DNA of 64,000 nucleotides, from positions 1,053,151-1,117,150 of the forward strand of contig CAUYUJ010015282.1 of NCBI GenBank assembly GCA_963575745.1. Direction: 5' to 3'. The position numbers and the translations under genes were made by a program. The notes beneath the pieces were generated by a model, which was not told where the DNA came from, ran no database searches, and saw only the letters and a list, made by a program, of their open reading frames with translations. The stretch is from Prorocentrum cordatum (taxonomy: Eukaryota > Sar > Dinophyceae > Prorocentrales > Prorocentraceae). This document shows, piece after piece, positions 9,241 to 21,515 of this stretch (within the stretch, counting starts at the first letter, position 1; every line of letters begins with the position of its first letter).

Positions 9241-12200
9241 GCCTAAGCGGGAACTTCATTTTGAAAACGGCTCGCCGTCCATCCCTTATAAGTGTAGGAG
9301 ACTTCGAGTGCAAATGTGCGCGGGGCCAAGGCGATGGCTTTGTGCGTGAACGGCGCGCTGCATCGCGCGCGCAAGATGCCCCTCGGCGCGCGCGGTCGAC
9401 GCTTCGCGCCTGCGCGCGCAGTCGCGGCGCGAGGGGGGCCGCGACGCGCGCGAGGTCCCGCGCGCGAGTTGCGCGTCGCCGCCGCGCTGGCCTGCGCGAG
9501 GGTCGCGGCGCGGAGGATGGCCGCGACGCGCGCGCGGTTCTGCGCGAGCACAGCGCGGCGCCGCCGCGCTGACTGGCCGCGCCCAGCGCGCGCGGTTTTG
9601 CTTCGCCCCGCCCGGGCCAGAGGCGGCGAGCAAGTTCCAGCCGCAGGTCGCTGCGCGCGCGCGGGAGGGGGGGGGGGGGGGGGGGGGGGCGCGCGCGCCC
9701 CTCCCCCGCCGCGCGCGGTCCTCGACGCGCTGCCCAGCCGAAGGCGTTCGGCGCCGGGAGCAGATGACGCGCGGGGTCGAAAAGGCTGCCGCGCTACTGC
9801 GGGAATCTGGCCAAGCTGCCAGCTGGGCCCAACGGGCAGCCCCGGGGGCTGCCAGAATCGCAGAGGGCGCGAACGGTCACTCGACCGAAATGAGGTTGAA
9901 GATGGCCGCGTGGCGCGACCCGGCGGTCGCCCGCTTCCGCGCGAAGGGCGCCCCGCGCGACGGGGCCTCGCCCACTTCTGGGGCGGGGCGGGCGGTCGGC
10001 GAAGCCCCAGGGCCAGCCGCGGACCCCCTGGTCGGCGCCATGGAGAGGAACGCGCGGATGTCCGCGCGCAGTCGGCGCGGCGAGTTCGCCGACGACTTGT
10101 TCGCCAGGCGCGGAAGGGCGCCGAGCGTGGGCACGCGTCCGCGCCGCGGTCCCTCGAGTCGCCGGACACGGACGGCGCGCTCGGCGCTGGCGCTTCGGTC
10201 CGCGGCGGAGCAGGGCCCGCGCCCAGAATGGGGCACGAATTTCTGCGCAGGGGGCGACTGCGCGGCGCCAGAGCTGAACGCCGCCGCGAGCGTCTCGGGG
10301 AAGATGCGATGCGACGCCGGAGAGTCGGAAGAGCTACCCTGAAGCGGGTCGTGGCAAGTCCGCGCGCCAGCGCGGCGCTGCCCTCCGTTGCGCGGCGCGT
10401 CCGCGCCGGCCGCTGCCCCGCAGCGCCCGCGGGGCAAAATCGCCGCGAACCGGGCCCGACAGAACATGTTGCCGTGGATCGACGCCCTCGGGCTGAATCG
10501 ATTCGAGCACAGTATATGACTACCACCACCGAGATCGATAATAATATACGATGCGACCTGGTGCAGTTTTGCTCTGGTGAAAAGCCCGCAGCCCCCCTCC
10601 CGCCGCCGACGGCAACCGGGCTGCCCCCTCTCTCTTAAGGGCCGAAACGGAATTCATCAAAGCACACGCTGGTGCAAAACATTTTGGTTGCCAAGAGGAG
10701 CGATTCTATGCGCCACCACCAAGAAGTGCTGTTTCTGTTTCAGGAACTCCCCATGCCACGGCGCCTGCGAGCTGCGCCGCGCTCCTTTTCGCCGTGGCGT
10801 CGCAGCGCCGTCTGGCATGACCGTGCCTCTCACCCATTTTGCGGTGGATTACTGTTGCGGGTGGTGGTGGTGCATAAAAATTGGCTTCGCAGAGTCGCTC
10901 CGAAGCGCGCGCGCCGCGATTGGGCGAGCGCCCGCCGGCGCTGCTTTTCGCGGGCGCCAGGGGCCGGCGGGGCTAGCGGCAGCGTTGGCGGCGGGCGTTT
11001 TTCTTGCTGTTTTGTGCGACGTCGCGCCGCCGCCGGAATGGGCGCGGCGCGCGCCCCGATCTCGATTTGCGCCCGCCCGTGGCTTTGCGCGACGGCGCGC
11101 CAGGTTGCTCCGATAAAGAGCCATCGCCGACTTGGAAGCCCTGGCAATTGCGCCGGGGGTCCGAGCTTTGCCGGGCGAGCCCGCGGCAGGCGGGTGAGAG
11201 CGTTCAACGATAACGCAGTCACGCAAGGAGTGGCCGTGAGAGGCTCTGCCCGCCGCGTCGATCACATCAGTCTCGCGCTTGCATTCTGGGCCACTGCCGT
11301 GGGGGAGGCTGGCAGGCGCTGGCCATGAAGCACAGCATTGCTGACCTGCCGCCGCGGGAACGCTGCGACCTCCGCGGGCGCCTCGGCGCCGAGCGCGCCG
11401 CGCCGCGACCTTTCCGGCGGGCCCCTGGAGCGCGGCGCGGCGGCCCGCAACTGTCAGGCGTTTAATGTGGGTGGCGCGCCCGCGCCGATTCGTGGGGCGC
11501 GATCTGGCGGCGCGAATGGTCGCGCATCTGTCGGGCACGTCGGCCGGAGACCATTTCGCTGCCCTTTTCCTCGCAGCGCCCTTCGCCCGCGGCGGGCGCG
11601 TCGCGGGGGGCGGCCCCGCGACGGGGCCCCGGCCTTCGCGTTGTCGAGGCCCGCGCCCAGCTGCCGAGGCGCAAGAATCGAGGGGCCGCGTCGGTGGTCG
11701 CCTGCTGTCGCTGGCGCGCCGCGCGCAGGGACGCGTGCCCCGCGCGTGCGTTGGCGGGGTTCGCCAGCCAGCGCGGCGCTGGCGAGGCCACCTTCAGCGG
11801 CGTCTCGAGCTGGCGAGCGGTGTCCGGCCAGCGCGAAGCGCTGGCTGCGCAAGGGGCACCGCCGGCGGTCGCGCTTGGCACGCGCGACCTGCGGCGTGGC
11901 CGCGCCCAGGATTCAGTGGGCCGCGGCGGCCGCCTGCGGGCGAGAGACCCCAGCAGCCGGCGGCGGTCGGCGCAGTCCGGCATGTCTCAGCCGCGCGAAT
12001 TGCGAATGTCTAGCGCAAGGCCGTGCTCGAGGCGCGCCATGCGGAGTCGCCCCGCGACGACGGCGAGCGCTAGTGGTCGCGGCGGCAACGTTTTGGCGCG
12101 GGCGCCGCGCTCAGGCTTGCGACCGCGTCGCCCTCGGCGCGGCCACCGCGCGGCGCGGGTGCCGTCGGCGTTGGGCATGATGCGCCCGCGCGCCGCGGCG

Positions 12201-13100
12201 GCCGTGCCGGCGCGGGGCCGCGCGCGCCTCGGCGCTGGCAGAGGCCGCGCGCGGCGCGGCACCCATTGTCGCCGCGCACTTGGGGGTCGCCCTGCGCGCG
12301 CGCGAACGGCGCGTTGCATCGCGCGCGCAAGATGCCCCTCGTCGCGCGCAGTCGGCGCTTCACGCCCGCGCGCGCAGTCGCGGCGCGGTGGAGGCCCCGA
12401 CGCGCCCCGAGTCACGCGTCGCCGCCGCGCTGGCCTGCGCGAGAGTCGCCGCGCGGGGTTCGGCCACGCGGCGCGCGCGCGCGTTTTTGCTCGCGCACTG
12501 CGCGGCGCCGCTGCGCCGGCTGGCCGCGCCCAGCGCGCGCGCCTGCGCTTCGCCCCGTCCGGGCCCGATGCGGCGCGCAAGTTCCGGCCGCAGGTCGCTG
12601 CGCGCGCGGGGGCGGGCCGCGCGGCGCCTTGGGTGGCCGCGCCTGCGCGCCCGCAGTCGCGGCGCACTTGGGAGGTCGTCTTGCGCGCCGTTCAAACAAT
12701 TCGCCCTCGAGCGCGAGAGCGCGGCGCCAGTGCGAGGGCCCGCTGTTCCCATCGATTCGCCGCCCCTCTGCGCAATCAGGGATTTTGCCGCCAACGAGAT
12801 CGAACGGCGCCGAGGCTGCCATGGAGAGAGGTCCACGCGAAGAAGAAAAATCGGTTCGCCCGCGAAGGTTTGCCCTGTCACCGTGCGTTCTCGTTGGATA
12901 TTTACGGCGAGCGCGCGCGGGCCGAGGCGATGGCCCCCTTCGCATGATGGTTCGACCTCTAACGTTCGCGGATGTCTTCGCGAGACGGGCGCGCGCGGCG
13001 CCGCGGCGAGACCCCCGCGCGCGCGGCCGACGCGCGAGGGCGACCCGCAAGGTCTTTCTTGACGCGCATCGCGCGCCCCCCCCCCCCCCCCCCCTCCTGC
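9241..13100. repeat. GCGC-rich block with a 300-bp direct duplication
   Basis: Base composition changes sharply: GCGC and CGCG words dominate. A segment of about 300 bp at 9345-9660 recurs at 12295-12610. Both include GCATCGCGCGCGCAAGATGC and CTGGCCTGCGCGAG, and end near CCGCAGGTCGCTGCGCGCGC. A 23-G run is at 9667-9689 and a 20-C run at 13076-13095. The long open frames on both strands, including 440 and 428 codons overlapping each other, are explained by the absence of A/T-rich stop codons and are not called genes. Confidence 0.7.
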
Positions 13101-13505
13101 GCGCGCGCAAGGGCGTTCGAATGATTTTGACATGCGGCGCCAGTGGCTCGTTTGGCAGCATTCAATTAACATGTTCGAAAATGTATGGTTTCTGGTGTCT
13201 TATTGTGTTTAAACTGCTTATTTTTTGAACGTTCAGTTTTCCAAATCTTTACGACGCCGACGTTTTTTCCATGATTCCAGCAAGCGCGTGACCACGCGCG
13301 CGCGCGCACTTCGTCTTTGTTCCGGTGCAAAAGGATTCTCGCGACAGCGCGCGCGCGCAAGTGCGCGCAGGCGATCTCGACGCGCGCGCGAAGCCCGTTT
13401 GGTAGGATTTTCTGAACATGTTGATAAGCGCTTATTTTCTCGAAAATTCGCGAAGACACCCGCCAGTTTTTATGTGTATTTGTATGTGTATATATACATA
13501 TACAT

Positions 13506-13573
<68 letters not shown>

Positions 13574-15960
13574 ATATACAGACATACGTGTGTATTTATA
13601 CATATATGCACACATACGTATATGTATATAGAATCCGCGTTGCGAGACGGTTTTCAACGTGGTTGCTGGGGACTCGGTTTCGAAATCTTTGTGAAACCGA
13701 AGATTTTCAAATGATTTCGGCACGCGCGCGCGCCTGACGGCGCAAGTGATTGTCGCACCAGCGCGCGCGCAAGGGCGTTCGAACGATTTCGACATGCGCG
13801 CGCGAAGCCTTTTCGGTAACATTGTCTGAAACTGTTGAAATGCAGTTCTTTTTGTCGAATTCGCAAGAGCGTGCGCGCGAGCTTTTTTTTTGGTTGAAAT
13901 CCACGTTGCGGAACCATGTGTTTATGTGTTTTTATATGTTTCTGGAAGATTTTGAATTCTTTGCGAAACCTATTGTTTTTCAAGGATTCCGACACGCGCG
14001 CGCGACAACTCGCGCGTTTGCATTTTGTCCCATCTATTGCGGGGGATGTTCGGAAATTGCTGATTGTGAAAAACGAGTGCGCGAGCATAGTATTTGTTGC
14101 CAGGGATGGCGGGGGGGGGCGTCGACGCCGGTTAGGCTGGGACGGTGCGAGCTTATTTTGGATGGGAGATTGGTCAGAATCATACGCAAGTTACATTGCG
14201 AGAAGGGGTGCCGCTAACCATTTGTTTGAAGGGGGTCGAATTTATTTCTCTTTCTTAAGGCAGGGTAATCGACGTGGCGTGAGCTATGCGGCGAAACCTA
14301 TGCAATGCAGATCACTTGCCGAACTTGAAGTTGTCAATTCCACTGCTCGCGCAATCATCCCGCCCGCCCACCCGCGACTTGGTTTGCAAAACCCATGCGG
14401 ACGCGATTGCGATGAGCGCTTGGCGTTGGCGGGTGGATCTCTGCGGCCGCGCTCGCCCGCGCGCGCCCGCGCGCGCAGCGGCCAGCTAGTTTGGCGCGAC
14501 CGACGCGAACGCGGTGGAGCTGACCGCCTGGTACGTTCCAGCGGGCATTCCAGTGCGAGTCGGCGACTTGGGCGGGCGCGGTATCATGGCAACGCCGATT
14601 TCGATAGACGCGGCGGTGACAGTAGCGATGTCGGCGACTATGCTGACAGCGAGCGACGGGGCGTCCAGTGACGGCGCCGATGCCAATCACGCCGACGACG
14701 ATGACGGCGTCTTCGCGTCGGCGATGGAGGTTCTGGAAGGAGTTCGAAATGCGCGCGCGGCAGACGCGCGAGAGTGGCCTGCAAGGCATTATTCGACGCG
14801 GACCGTGCCACCCCCGCAGAAGGGCGTTCGACAGATTTCGACATGCGCACGAGCGAAGCTCGTTTGGCGGAGGTCTTTGGATTTTTTTTATTTTCCGAAG
14901 AAATCGCGAGGGCGCGCGCGCAAACTTTATTTTTCATATAAATATTTATATATAAATATGCTATATGTGGTTATGTATTCTTTCTTTAAATTAATACTAA
15001 ACAACACGCGTTGCGAAACCTTGCGCGCGCGCGTGCGTTTTAATTTTTTTGGCGCTCGATTTTGAAATTCCTCCAGGACCGCCGGTGTTTGAAGGATTTC
15101 AGCATGCGCGTGACGACGCGCGCGCGCACTTCGTCTTATCTGTTGCAAGGGGCCCTTGGGAACTTATGAGTTGATGATAAACTAGTATCGTATTTTTCGG
15201 CAAGGGAACCGAGGGGGGGCCGATGCCGCTTTGGCTGGAGTAGTATGAATTCACAGGTAGGATGGACATTGGGTCAGAATCATACGCGTTTTGCATCGGT
15301 TCCCGGGGAATCGATAAGTCTGGGGGGTGGAGGGTGGTAGAACCTTTTTATTCTTAAACGATAAAATTAATTTCTGCTCGCGCTGATTTGCCCACTCCAC
15401 TGCTCGCGCAAACACCCCGCCCACCCGCCCGCAACTTGGTCTGCAAAACCCATGCGGCGGCGATTGCGGTGAGTGCAAGGCGTTGGCTGGTGCGTCTCCG
15501 CGGCCGCGCCGGCCCGCGCGCGCTCGCGGGCGTAGCGGCCATTTCGTTTTGCCCGACCGACGCGACCGCGGTGGCGCTGACCGCTGGGTGCGTAGTGCTA
15601 GACGCGGCGATGACAGTGGCGATGTTGGCGACGATGCTGACAGCGACGACGGGGCAGCCAGCGACGGCGCCGATGCTGACAGCGACGACGACGATGACGG
15701 CGTCTTCGCGTCGGCGATGGAGGTTCTGGAAGGAGTTCGAAATGCGCGCGCGGCAGACGCGCAAGAGTGGCCTGCATGGCATTATTTGCCACGGATTGTG
15801 CCACCCCCCAGCGCGCGCGCAAGAGCGCTCGAATAATTTCGGTTTGCGGCGCGGGAGGCCCGTCTGGCATAATGCAATGAACATATTTTACATATGCAAA
15901 AGCACGCGTGTTTTTTCCAGAAGTCGCAAGTGCGCGAGCGCAGTTGTTTTATTCAATTTG
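13097..15960. repeat. Tandem repeat of about 1 kb, units at 13761, 14812 and 15818
   Basis: Four modules follow in fixed order. Module 1, CGCGCAAGGGCGTTCGAACG then GACATGCGCGCGCGAAGCC, lies at 13097, 13345, 13761, 14812 and 15818. Module 2, CGTTGCGAAACCATGTG-like, is at 13636, 13905 and 15005. Module 3, containing GGTCAGAATCATACGC, is at about 14165 and 15270. Module 4, from CCGCAACTTGGT-type words through CGCGCGGCAGACGCGC, spans 14345-14830 and 15390-15815. The third unit is interrupted at 15960 by the LINE and resumes at about 20345. A (TA)n tract is at 13512-13566. Confidence 0.75.
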
Positions 15961-15971
15961 TTTGGCTCAAG
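15961..15971 (+). other. Partial spliced-leader relic (11 nt) at the LINE 5' edge
   Basis: TTTGGCTCAAG equals the last 11 nt of the 22-nt dinoflagellate spliced leader. It lies exactly where the 1-kb tandem repeat stops (…ATTCAATTTG) and 70 nt before the LINE ORF1 start codon. A chance match of 11 nt is possible in 64 kb, but the position makes a 5'-truncated leader more likely. Confidence 0.5.
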
Positions 15972-16041
15972 GCTCGCGCGCCATCAGACCCGCGAAATCC
16001 CCCGCGGTTCTCGGCCACCTCTCCTTTTCCCACAGCTTGCG

Positions 16042-17068
16042 ATGGCAGGCGCGAGCACACGGGCCCCAGGAACGCCAGTTCAGTTCGAGGAGTGCTCGAG
16101 CGGGGCGTTCGCCAACGTCTCTTCAGCCCGCTCCACGAGATGGACGACGGCCTGGAGACTGTTAGCATCAGCGCGCCGCTGCAGGGCCCCGACGCGCCCG
16201 TCAGACGCTCGCGGCGCGAGTGTCCAGTCGCCAGGCCTGCAGGTGATCGCGGCGATGTTCAGGCCGGAGGTGGGCCCCCTGCGACAAGCGATCACGAATC
16301 TAGAGCGTAAGATCTCGGGCATGGGGGAGGTGATGGAGGCCAGGTTGGGGACGGTAGAGGAAAATATTGAGGACGTAGACTTCCGCATTACCAACCTTGA
16401 GAATCAATTTGATTGGGGCGCCCCTAGGTCCGAGCAGAGCGCGGGCCAGGACGTCTTGGATCAGATCAAGGCTTTGGAGTTGCAGGTCTCCATGCTGATG
16501 ACCCCGTGCGGCACCAACGCCACAAACCACCAAGACAAGGAGAAGACCTGCGTGATCGGCGGGCTGCAGTCCTCCGGGGACCTCGATAGGGCCAAGGATT
16601 GACACGGAGGGCGGTTTCCGGGGGATCAGATTTGGCAAGTTCGCTTCGGCGAAGGACCGGGACTCCGTCGTGAACGTCTTCCGGAAAGGCCCCTTCAAGG
16701 AAGGGGGGAAGAACGCGTGGGCAAAACCAGACCGGTCCCTCCCAGAGCGAGTCATGCCAACTTTCGTCTTCGGTGCGAAGTACTTGCTCAAGCAGCTGGG
16801 CAACGCCGCGCAATCCGTCCGGGCGGGCCCAGTTGAAGGCAAGGCTTGGGCAGGGGGCGAGGTTGCGGTCCAGGCCGACATCATCTCTGGCAAGTTCCAC
16901 GTGGAGTATGGGCGGGGGCGGGAGGCGTGGTTCACGGATTCCGGTTTCCCTGAGTTCCCCGATCTCTTAAAGAAGATGGCCAGCAAGCTCGAGAGCGCCC
17001 CGTCCAAGGGATGCGGCAAAGCTGCGACCAAGGGCACGTGCAAGGGGAAGGGAAAAGGCACCCGCTAG
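16042..17068 (+). pseudogene. LINE ORF1 (RNA-binding protein), frameshifted
   Basis: ATG at 16042 starts MAGASTRAPGTPVQFEECSS. A coiled-coil segment (RQAITNLERKISGMGEVMEA, about 16280-16340) and a second heptad stretch near 16440-16500 follow, then the conserved KTCVIGGL motif at about 16543. The frame ends at a TGA (16600-16602). The +1 frame carries on with a domain resembling an RNA-recognition fold (FRGIRFGKFASAKDRDSVV, FGAKYLL) and a basic Lys/Gly tail ending at 17068. The join near 16585-16610 appears to have lost about 25 codons compared with related elements as I remember them. ORF1 proteins bind LINE RNA in the RNP. Confidence 0.75.
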
Positions 17069-17119
17069 GGGTGCCAGCGGCGCGCGAGCAGAGACGTTGC
17101 ACCTCGGAGTGACAGCAGG

Positions 17120-18370
17120 GGCGGGCGTTTATCCCCCTCCGCATCCGAATTCGCAGTTGCATCCTGGAGCGTCAAAGGCTACGCAGTTTCGAAGCAGATA
17201 GAGCTTGAGAAAATCATGCTAGACAGCCAGATCGGGGCATTGTGCTTGCAGGAGACGGAGCAGCTAAAATCCGACACCTTCGTGGCAGATTCCGGTTAAT
17301 TGGTCATCATGTCCAGCGGCGCCGACGAACATAGTGAAAGAGCCGGAGTGGGTTTCCTCGTTGCTCCATGGATCCGTAAATCTGTCGTAGGGTTTGGCCA
17401 AGCATTTTTAAGAATGCCTTCTCTCAAGATTCGCACTCCGGGAGGGAAAGCAGTGATTTTCTCAGCTTACGCGCCCCACAGCGGAAAACCATTTGATCAG
17501 CGGCGCACGTTTTTCCACGACTTCGCAGACTTCATGGAATCCAGATCAGCCCACGGACCTAAATTGATTCTGGGTGATTTCAACTCGAAGCTTTACTATC
17601 GCATGGATGGTGAGCACGCAGTAGTCGGCGATCATGTTCTGTTATGTCCTGGCGGAGCTTGCAAGGAGGAGGCCAATCGCCACCTGCTGGTGGAGATTTT
17701 CATTCATTTGAATATGTGCTTGGCAAATCCATTTTTCGACATCCCTGCTAAAATGTAGGGGCAAGGGCAGGATCCCCTGTCAGCGGGCAGACACATTCGC
17801 AGATAAATCTTGGGATGCGAGCAGGCATGGCTGCCCAGCGTCCGAAGCGCGCGTGCCCGTCTGGAGGCGCCGCTGTCGTCGCATCACTTTCTGATCCAGG
17901 CCTTCGCGCACGTGGAGGTGGACAAGTGCCCCGCTGCAGAGCAAGCGTTTCGCCGAGACCACAGCGTCCTTGCCGACGACAGCGCCTGGCAGTTTTTCCA
18001 GATGCACTTGAACGAGGTCTGGGACGACTTTGAAGAGGCAGCTCCGGACAATTCCAACGTGAACCTCGGTTGGCGTCGACTGGTCGATGGTTTTCATCAT
18101 GCCGAAGAGAAATCACTGCCATCGGAACCGCTTCTTCCTCGCAAGCCGTGGATCAGGAGCAGCGCGCTGGAGCTCATTGCGATGGGGTATAATTCCAGAC
18201 GAGATGGCGACGCTGTCCGGGAACGGGATATCGCGAAAGGCATCCGGATTTCTGTCGCCAGAGACAAAGCGAATTGGCTGGAGCATGTTACCAGGGATGG
18301 CGATTGGGCTCAGATCCGAACATTGCGTAGAGGCCCCCAGCGAGCTAAGGAAGACTTCGAACTAACGACG
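17120..18370 (+). pseudogene. LINE ORF2 N-terminal part: AP-like endonuclease, with stops
   Basis: The frame contains EFAVASWSVKGY and GALCLQET (catalytic Glu motif, about 17250). It then has a TAA at 17297-17299 with continuous sequence on both sides, then GVGFLVAPW, YAPHSGK (about 17465) and LILGDFNSK (about 17563, the GDFN motif). Further stops lie at 17756 (TAG) and 17804 (TAA). The same frame resumes with SHHFLI (about 17878), the degenerate C-terminal catalytic motif. Sequence between GDFN and SHH is shorter than expected, which suggests an internal deletion. The family nicks target DNA to prime reverse transcription. Confidence 0.75.
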
Positions 18371-20067
18371 GCGAGCTGGTGGACAGCGACCGCAAGGCAG
18401 ACGCTCTCGCGCAGCACCTGGAGACCCTGCAATGGGCGGCGCGGCCGACGACTGCGCTGCCGGACGGCCCTGTGGCCCACCCTGGTCCTCCAGTCACGTC
18501 GGGGACCATCGCTGACGAGGAGGCGATGCGGGCGGAGCGCAGACTGAAGAACCGACGAGCGGGAGGTTTACACGGCTTGCCTCCAGATGTTTGCAAAGTG
18601 TGCTGAAGATGGTCAGCCAGCTCTGGCATGGGTCACCCGTTTTTGCAATATGGTATGGTCGCAGACGACAGTGCCAGACGCTCGGCGTAAATCACGAGTG
18701 CGCATGATCTACGAGAAGGGAGGCCCGGCGGCCTGCGACAATTACCGACCGATCAGTTTGCTGCCAATCGGGTATAAGGTGTTCGCAACGATCACGCTGA
18801 AGAGGCTGAAAGACGCCGGATCGGAAGACAGGATATGGCCGACGCAAGTTGGTTTCAGGTCACAGCGCGGCACTTTGGACGCCATCTTCGTGGCCAGGCG
18901 CGCGCTCGAGGATGCATGGGCCACAAAAGACGGAACTGTCCCTCTACTGGCGCTGGACTGGGCCAAAGCCTTCGATCGATTCCGCGCCCCCGGAAGCGAT
19001 GGCGACGTCACTTCGGAGATTCGGCTGCCCAGCCAAGTTCGTGGAAATTGTGGGCGCAATCTACGACGACAGAAAATTTATTGTGTCTGACTTCGGCGCA
19101 GACTCGGGGGTGCGGCGGCAAAGCTTCGGCATCTGCCAGGGGTGCCCGTTGTCTCCGTTCTTGTTCACCATCGTCATGACGACGTTGCTGCAGGGCGCGC
19201 GTGAGAAGCTGCTCGAGAGACTCCCGGGCGCCCCCTCCGCGCACTTCGCGCGGGAGTTGGTCGACGCCGACGACGCGCGACTGCTAGATGCGAATCCGGG
19301 CGTCGTGCAGGAGTTGATGTCCTGCGTGGAGGAGCGCGGCAAACAGTGCGGGCTGAGCTTGAATTGGAGCAAAGTCGAGATGATGAGGGTTCGCTCCAAC
19401 GCACACGTGGTGAACAGCGTTGGAGAGACGGTGCGGGAAAAGGAGGCGCTGGTGTACCTCGGGACCCAGCTTTCGTCCGACGGCCGCTGCGGTTCCGAGC
19501 TGAGCAGGAGAGTCGGCGCAGCGAAGCAAGATTTTAAGGTGCTGGATTCGATCTGGTCTCACGCAACTCCGTCTAGGCGTAGGAAGGTGAAGATGTTTAA
19601 GGCGTGTGTGGTTTCAAAACTATGCTATTGTTTTTTTGTGCTGCTTGCTTAAACCAGCCGGGGCGCAAAAGGCTGGACGGTATCCAGGTTAGGTGCTTGA
19701 AGAAGATATACCGAAATCGTCACCCTCATATTATCGCCGCGTGTCCAAAAGCGCCGTCTTGAGTATCGCCGGAAAAAGTCCGCTGAGCGAAGCTATTGCG
19801 AAGCAACATATGGTATTTTTAGGAAAGCTCGCCAGGCGCCCTGGCAACGACCCGGTGCGCAGCTCCGTGTTCCAGCCAGGCGGCATCGAACTCCGAATGC
19901 CGACAGGGACTCGCAAGCGAGGACGTCCCCGACAGATGTGGGGCAACATGGTGCTGAATAGTTGCATGAAGGTTGCTGGCTCCCGCGCCCGCCTGGCTGA
20001 CTTCTTCCGGCCGAAGGCCGGTGCAGGTGCAGCGCGGGAGGCAGCTGTTATATCATGGCACGATTGA
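18371..20067 (+). pseudogene. LINE ORF2: reverse transcriptase and C-terminal part, frameshifted
   Basis: RT signatures appear in order: CDNYRPISLLPIGYK (about 18738), VGFRSQRGT (about 18848), motif A LLALDWAKAFDR (about 18946), motif B GICQGCPLSPFLF (about 19130) and motif C as VDADDARLL (about 19260) in place of Y-A-D-D. The frame changes near 18375, 18600 and 18985, and again before 19693. The C-terminal segment (19693-20067) has KLARRPGNDPVRSSVFQPGG and KRGRPRQMW, typical of the region downstream of RT in these elements. The active-site Asp residues of motifs A and C are still present but the reading frame is broken. Confidence 0.8.
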
Positions 20068-20095
20068 TGTATGCCCCCATCCCCTCCGCCTGTTC

Positions 20096-20215
20096 TTCCT
20101 CCTCCTCCTCGTCGTCCTCCTCCTCCTCCTTCTCCTCCTCCTCCTCCTCCTCCTCCTCCTCCTCCTCCTCCTCCTCCTCCTCCTCCTCCTCCTCCTCCTC
20201 CTCCTCCTCCTCTCT
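20096..20215. repeat. (TCC)n microsatellite after the LINE
   Basis: A nearly pure TCC run of about 115 nt begins 30 nt after the last LINE stop codon. It may be part of the element's 3' tail or a later expansion. Confidence 0.95.
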
Positions 20216-20990
20216 ATCAGGTTTCAGCCAGACATGCTTTGCAGAGCCTGGTTTGGATGGAGTGCCGAAGTGCCCCTTCGCAAGCGCAACCGTCTTGTTT
20301 CACCCTGTTCGCGCGCCGTCTGGCGCAAGGCTTCTGACCTGACCTTGAAAACTTTTGTTGCGCAGCCATGTGTGTTTTGAATACGGTTTCGGGACCGTCG
20401 GTTTTGAAATCCTTGCGGCACCATGTCAGCATGCGCGCGCGACGACGCACGCGCGTGGATTTTGTCTTGTTTGTTGCACAGGCTTGTCGTGACAGCGCGC
20501 GCGCAAGGGCGTTCAAACGATTTTGACTTGCGCGCGCGCGAAGCCCATTTGGTAACATTTTCTGAACATGTTGAATAGCTGTGGACGCGCGCGCAAACTT
20601 TGTTGGAGCGTCCGCGTTGCGAAACCATGTGTTTTGTTGTATGTTGTTTGGACAGTCGATTTGGGATCCCTTACGAAGCTTAAAGTTGTTGAAGAAATTC
20701 GGCATTCGCGCGCGACGACGCATGCGTGTGCATGTCGTAAACAGTTCGCGTGTTTGCAAAAAGGTTTTGAAATTCTACGATTGGCGATAAACGAGTGTGC
20801 GCGCAGAGTTGTTGCTGGTGAGGGTGAGGGGGTGTCGATACCCGGCGGGGTGGGATGGCACGAAATCATATTCAAGATCGACGATGGAGCAGAATCTTAT
20901 GTACATTGCATTACGAAAACGGGGACCGTTCACCGAAGGGGGGGAGGTGGGGAGTTCCGAATCGCTTTTTGGAAAGACAGATATATGTTG
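20216..20990. repeat. Resumption of the 1-kb tandem repeat after the LINE
   Basis: Modules of the 13-16 kb repeat return: module 2 at about 20355 and 20605, module 1 at 20496 (GCGCGCAAGGGCGTTCAAACG) and module 3 at about 20815-20910. Module 1 at 15818 is followed, after the LINE, by module 2 at 20355. This is the order expected of an interrupted unit. Confidence 0.7.
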
Positions 20991-20999
20991 CGTGAGCAG

Positions 21000-21425
21000 T
21001 GATATGTGAGTCATGGGGTGCAATTTGTGTTGTGCTATATAGCAGGTTGTGCATTAGATGTGGCGCAGCATGCGTAGCGCTGTCTATGTTGTGCAATATT
21101 CGTGGTACTAAGTATGCATGTGTTGTGAGCTACGTTGAACAGTCTAAGGTGGTGCAAGCCATGTGGTGCCGTATACGAGGGGCAATACATGTGGTGCGAC
21201 CGATGTGGTGCAACACGTGGTGTGCAACCCATGTGGTGCAGGCTGCGTTTCATTACGTGTGGCCCAAGACATACAACACAATACAACGCAGTGCGTAGCA
21301 ATGCAACGCAATGCAGCGCAATGCCAAGCAAGGTACCGCAATGCAAAATGCGATGGTGCAGCGCATGTGCATTTCACATGGTGCAATCTATGTGACGTAC
21401 GCTGTGTTGCAGTATAGTTGGTGTA
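21000..21425. repeat. Degenerate GTGGTGCAA-type short repeat array
   Basis: Words such as CATGTGGTGC, TGTGGTGCAA and CAATGCAACGCAATGC recur through 400 bp with irregular spacing of about 10-20 bp. A related array on the opposite strand is at 59285-59575. Confidence 0.7.
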
Positions 21426-21471
21426 TACACATGTATATACATATACACATATACGCGCTAGGCCCGAGCAC

Positions 21472-21515
<44 letters not shown>

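Larger units (their letters stand above)
15961..20067 (+). mobile_element. Non-LTR retrotransposon (LINE), degenerate, near full length
   Basis: This element encodes ORF1, then an AP-type endonuclease and reverse transcriptase, in the usual LINE order, all on the plus strand. It is interrupted by in-frame stops and at least four frameshifts, so it is not autonomous. The left border is inferred from interruption of the 1-kb tandem repeat at 15960. The right coding end is at 20067 and a (TCC)n tract follows. The host repeat resumes near 20345, so the 3' border lies between these points. Target-site duplications were not evident. Confidence 0.85.

Noticed and set aside
9243-10638. Overlapping open frames of 440 codons (+) and 428 codons (-)
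   Set aside because: Both are Arg/Ala/Pro-rich translations of GCGC-rich DNA and overlap on opposite strands; stop codons are rare there for compositional reasons.
11338-12947. Plus-strand frames of 280 and 417 codons
   Set aside because: Same compositional explanation; the sequence includes the duplicated 300-bp repeat.
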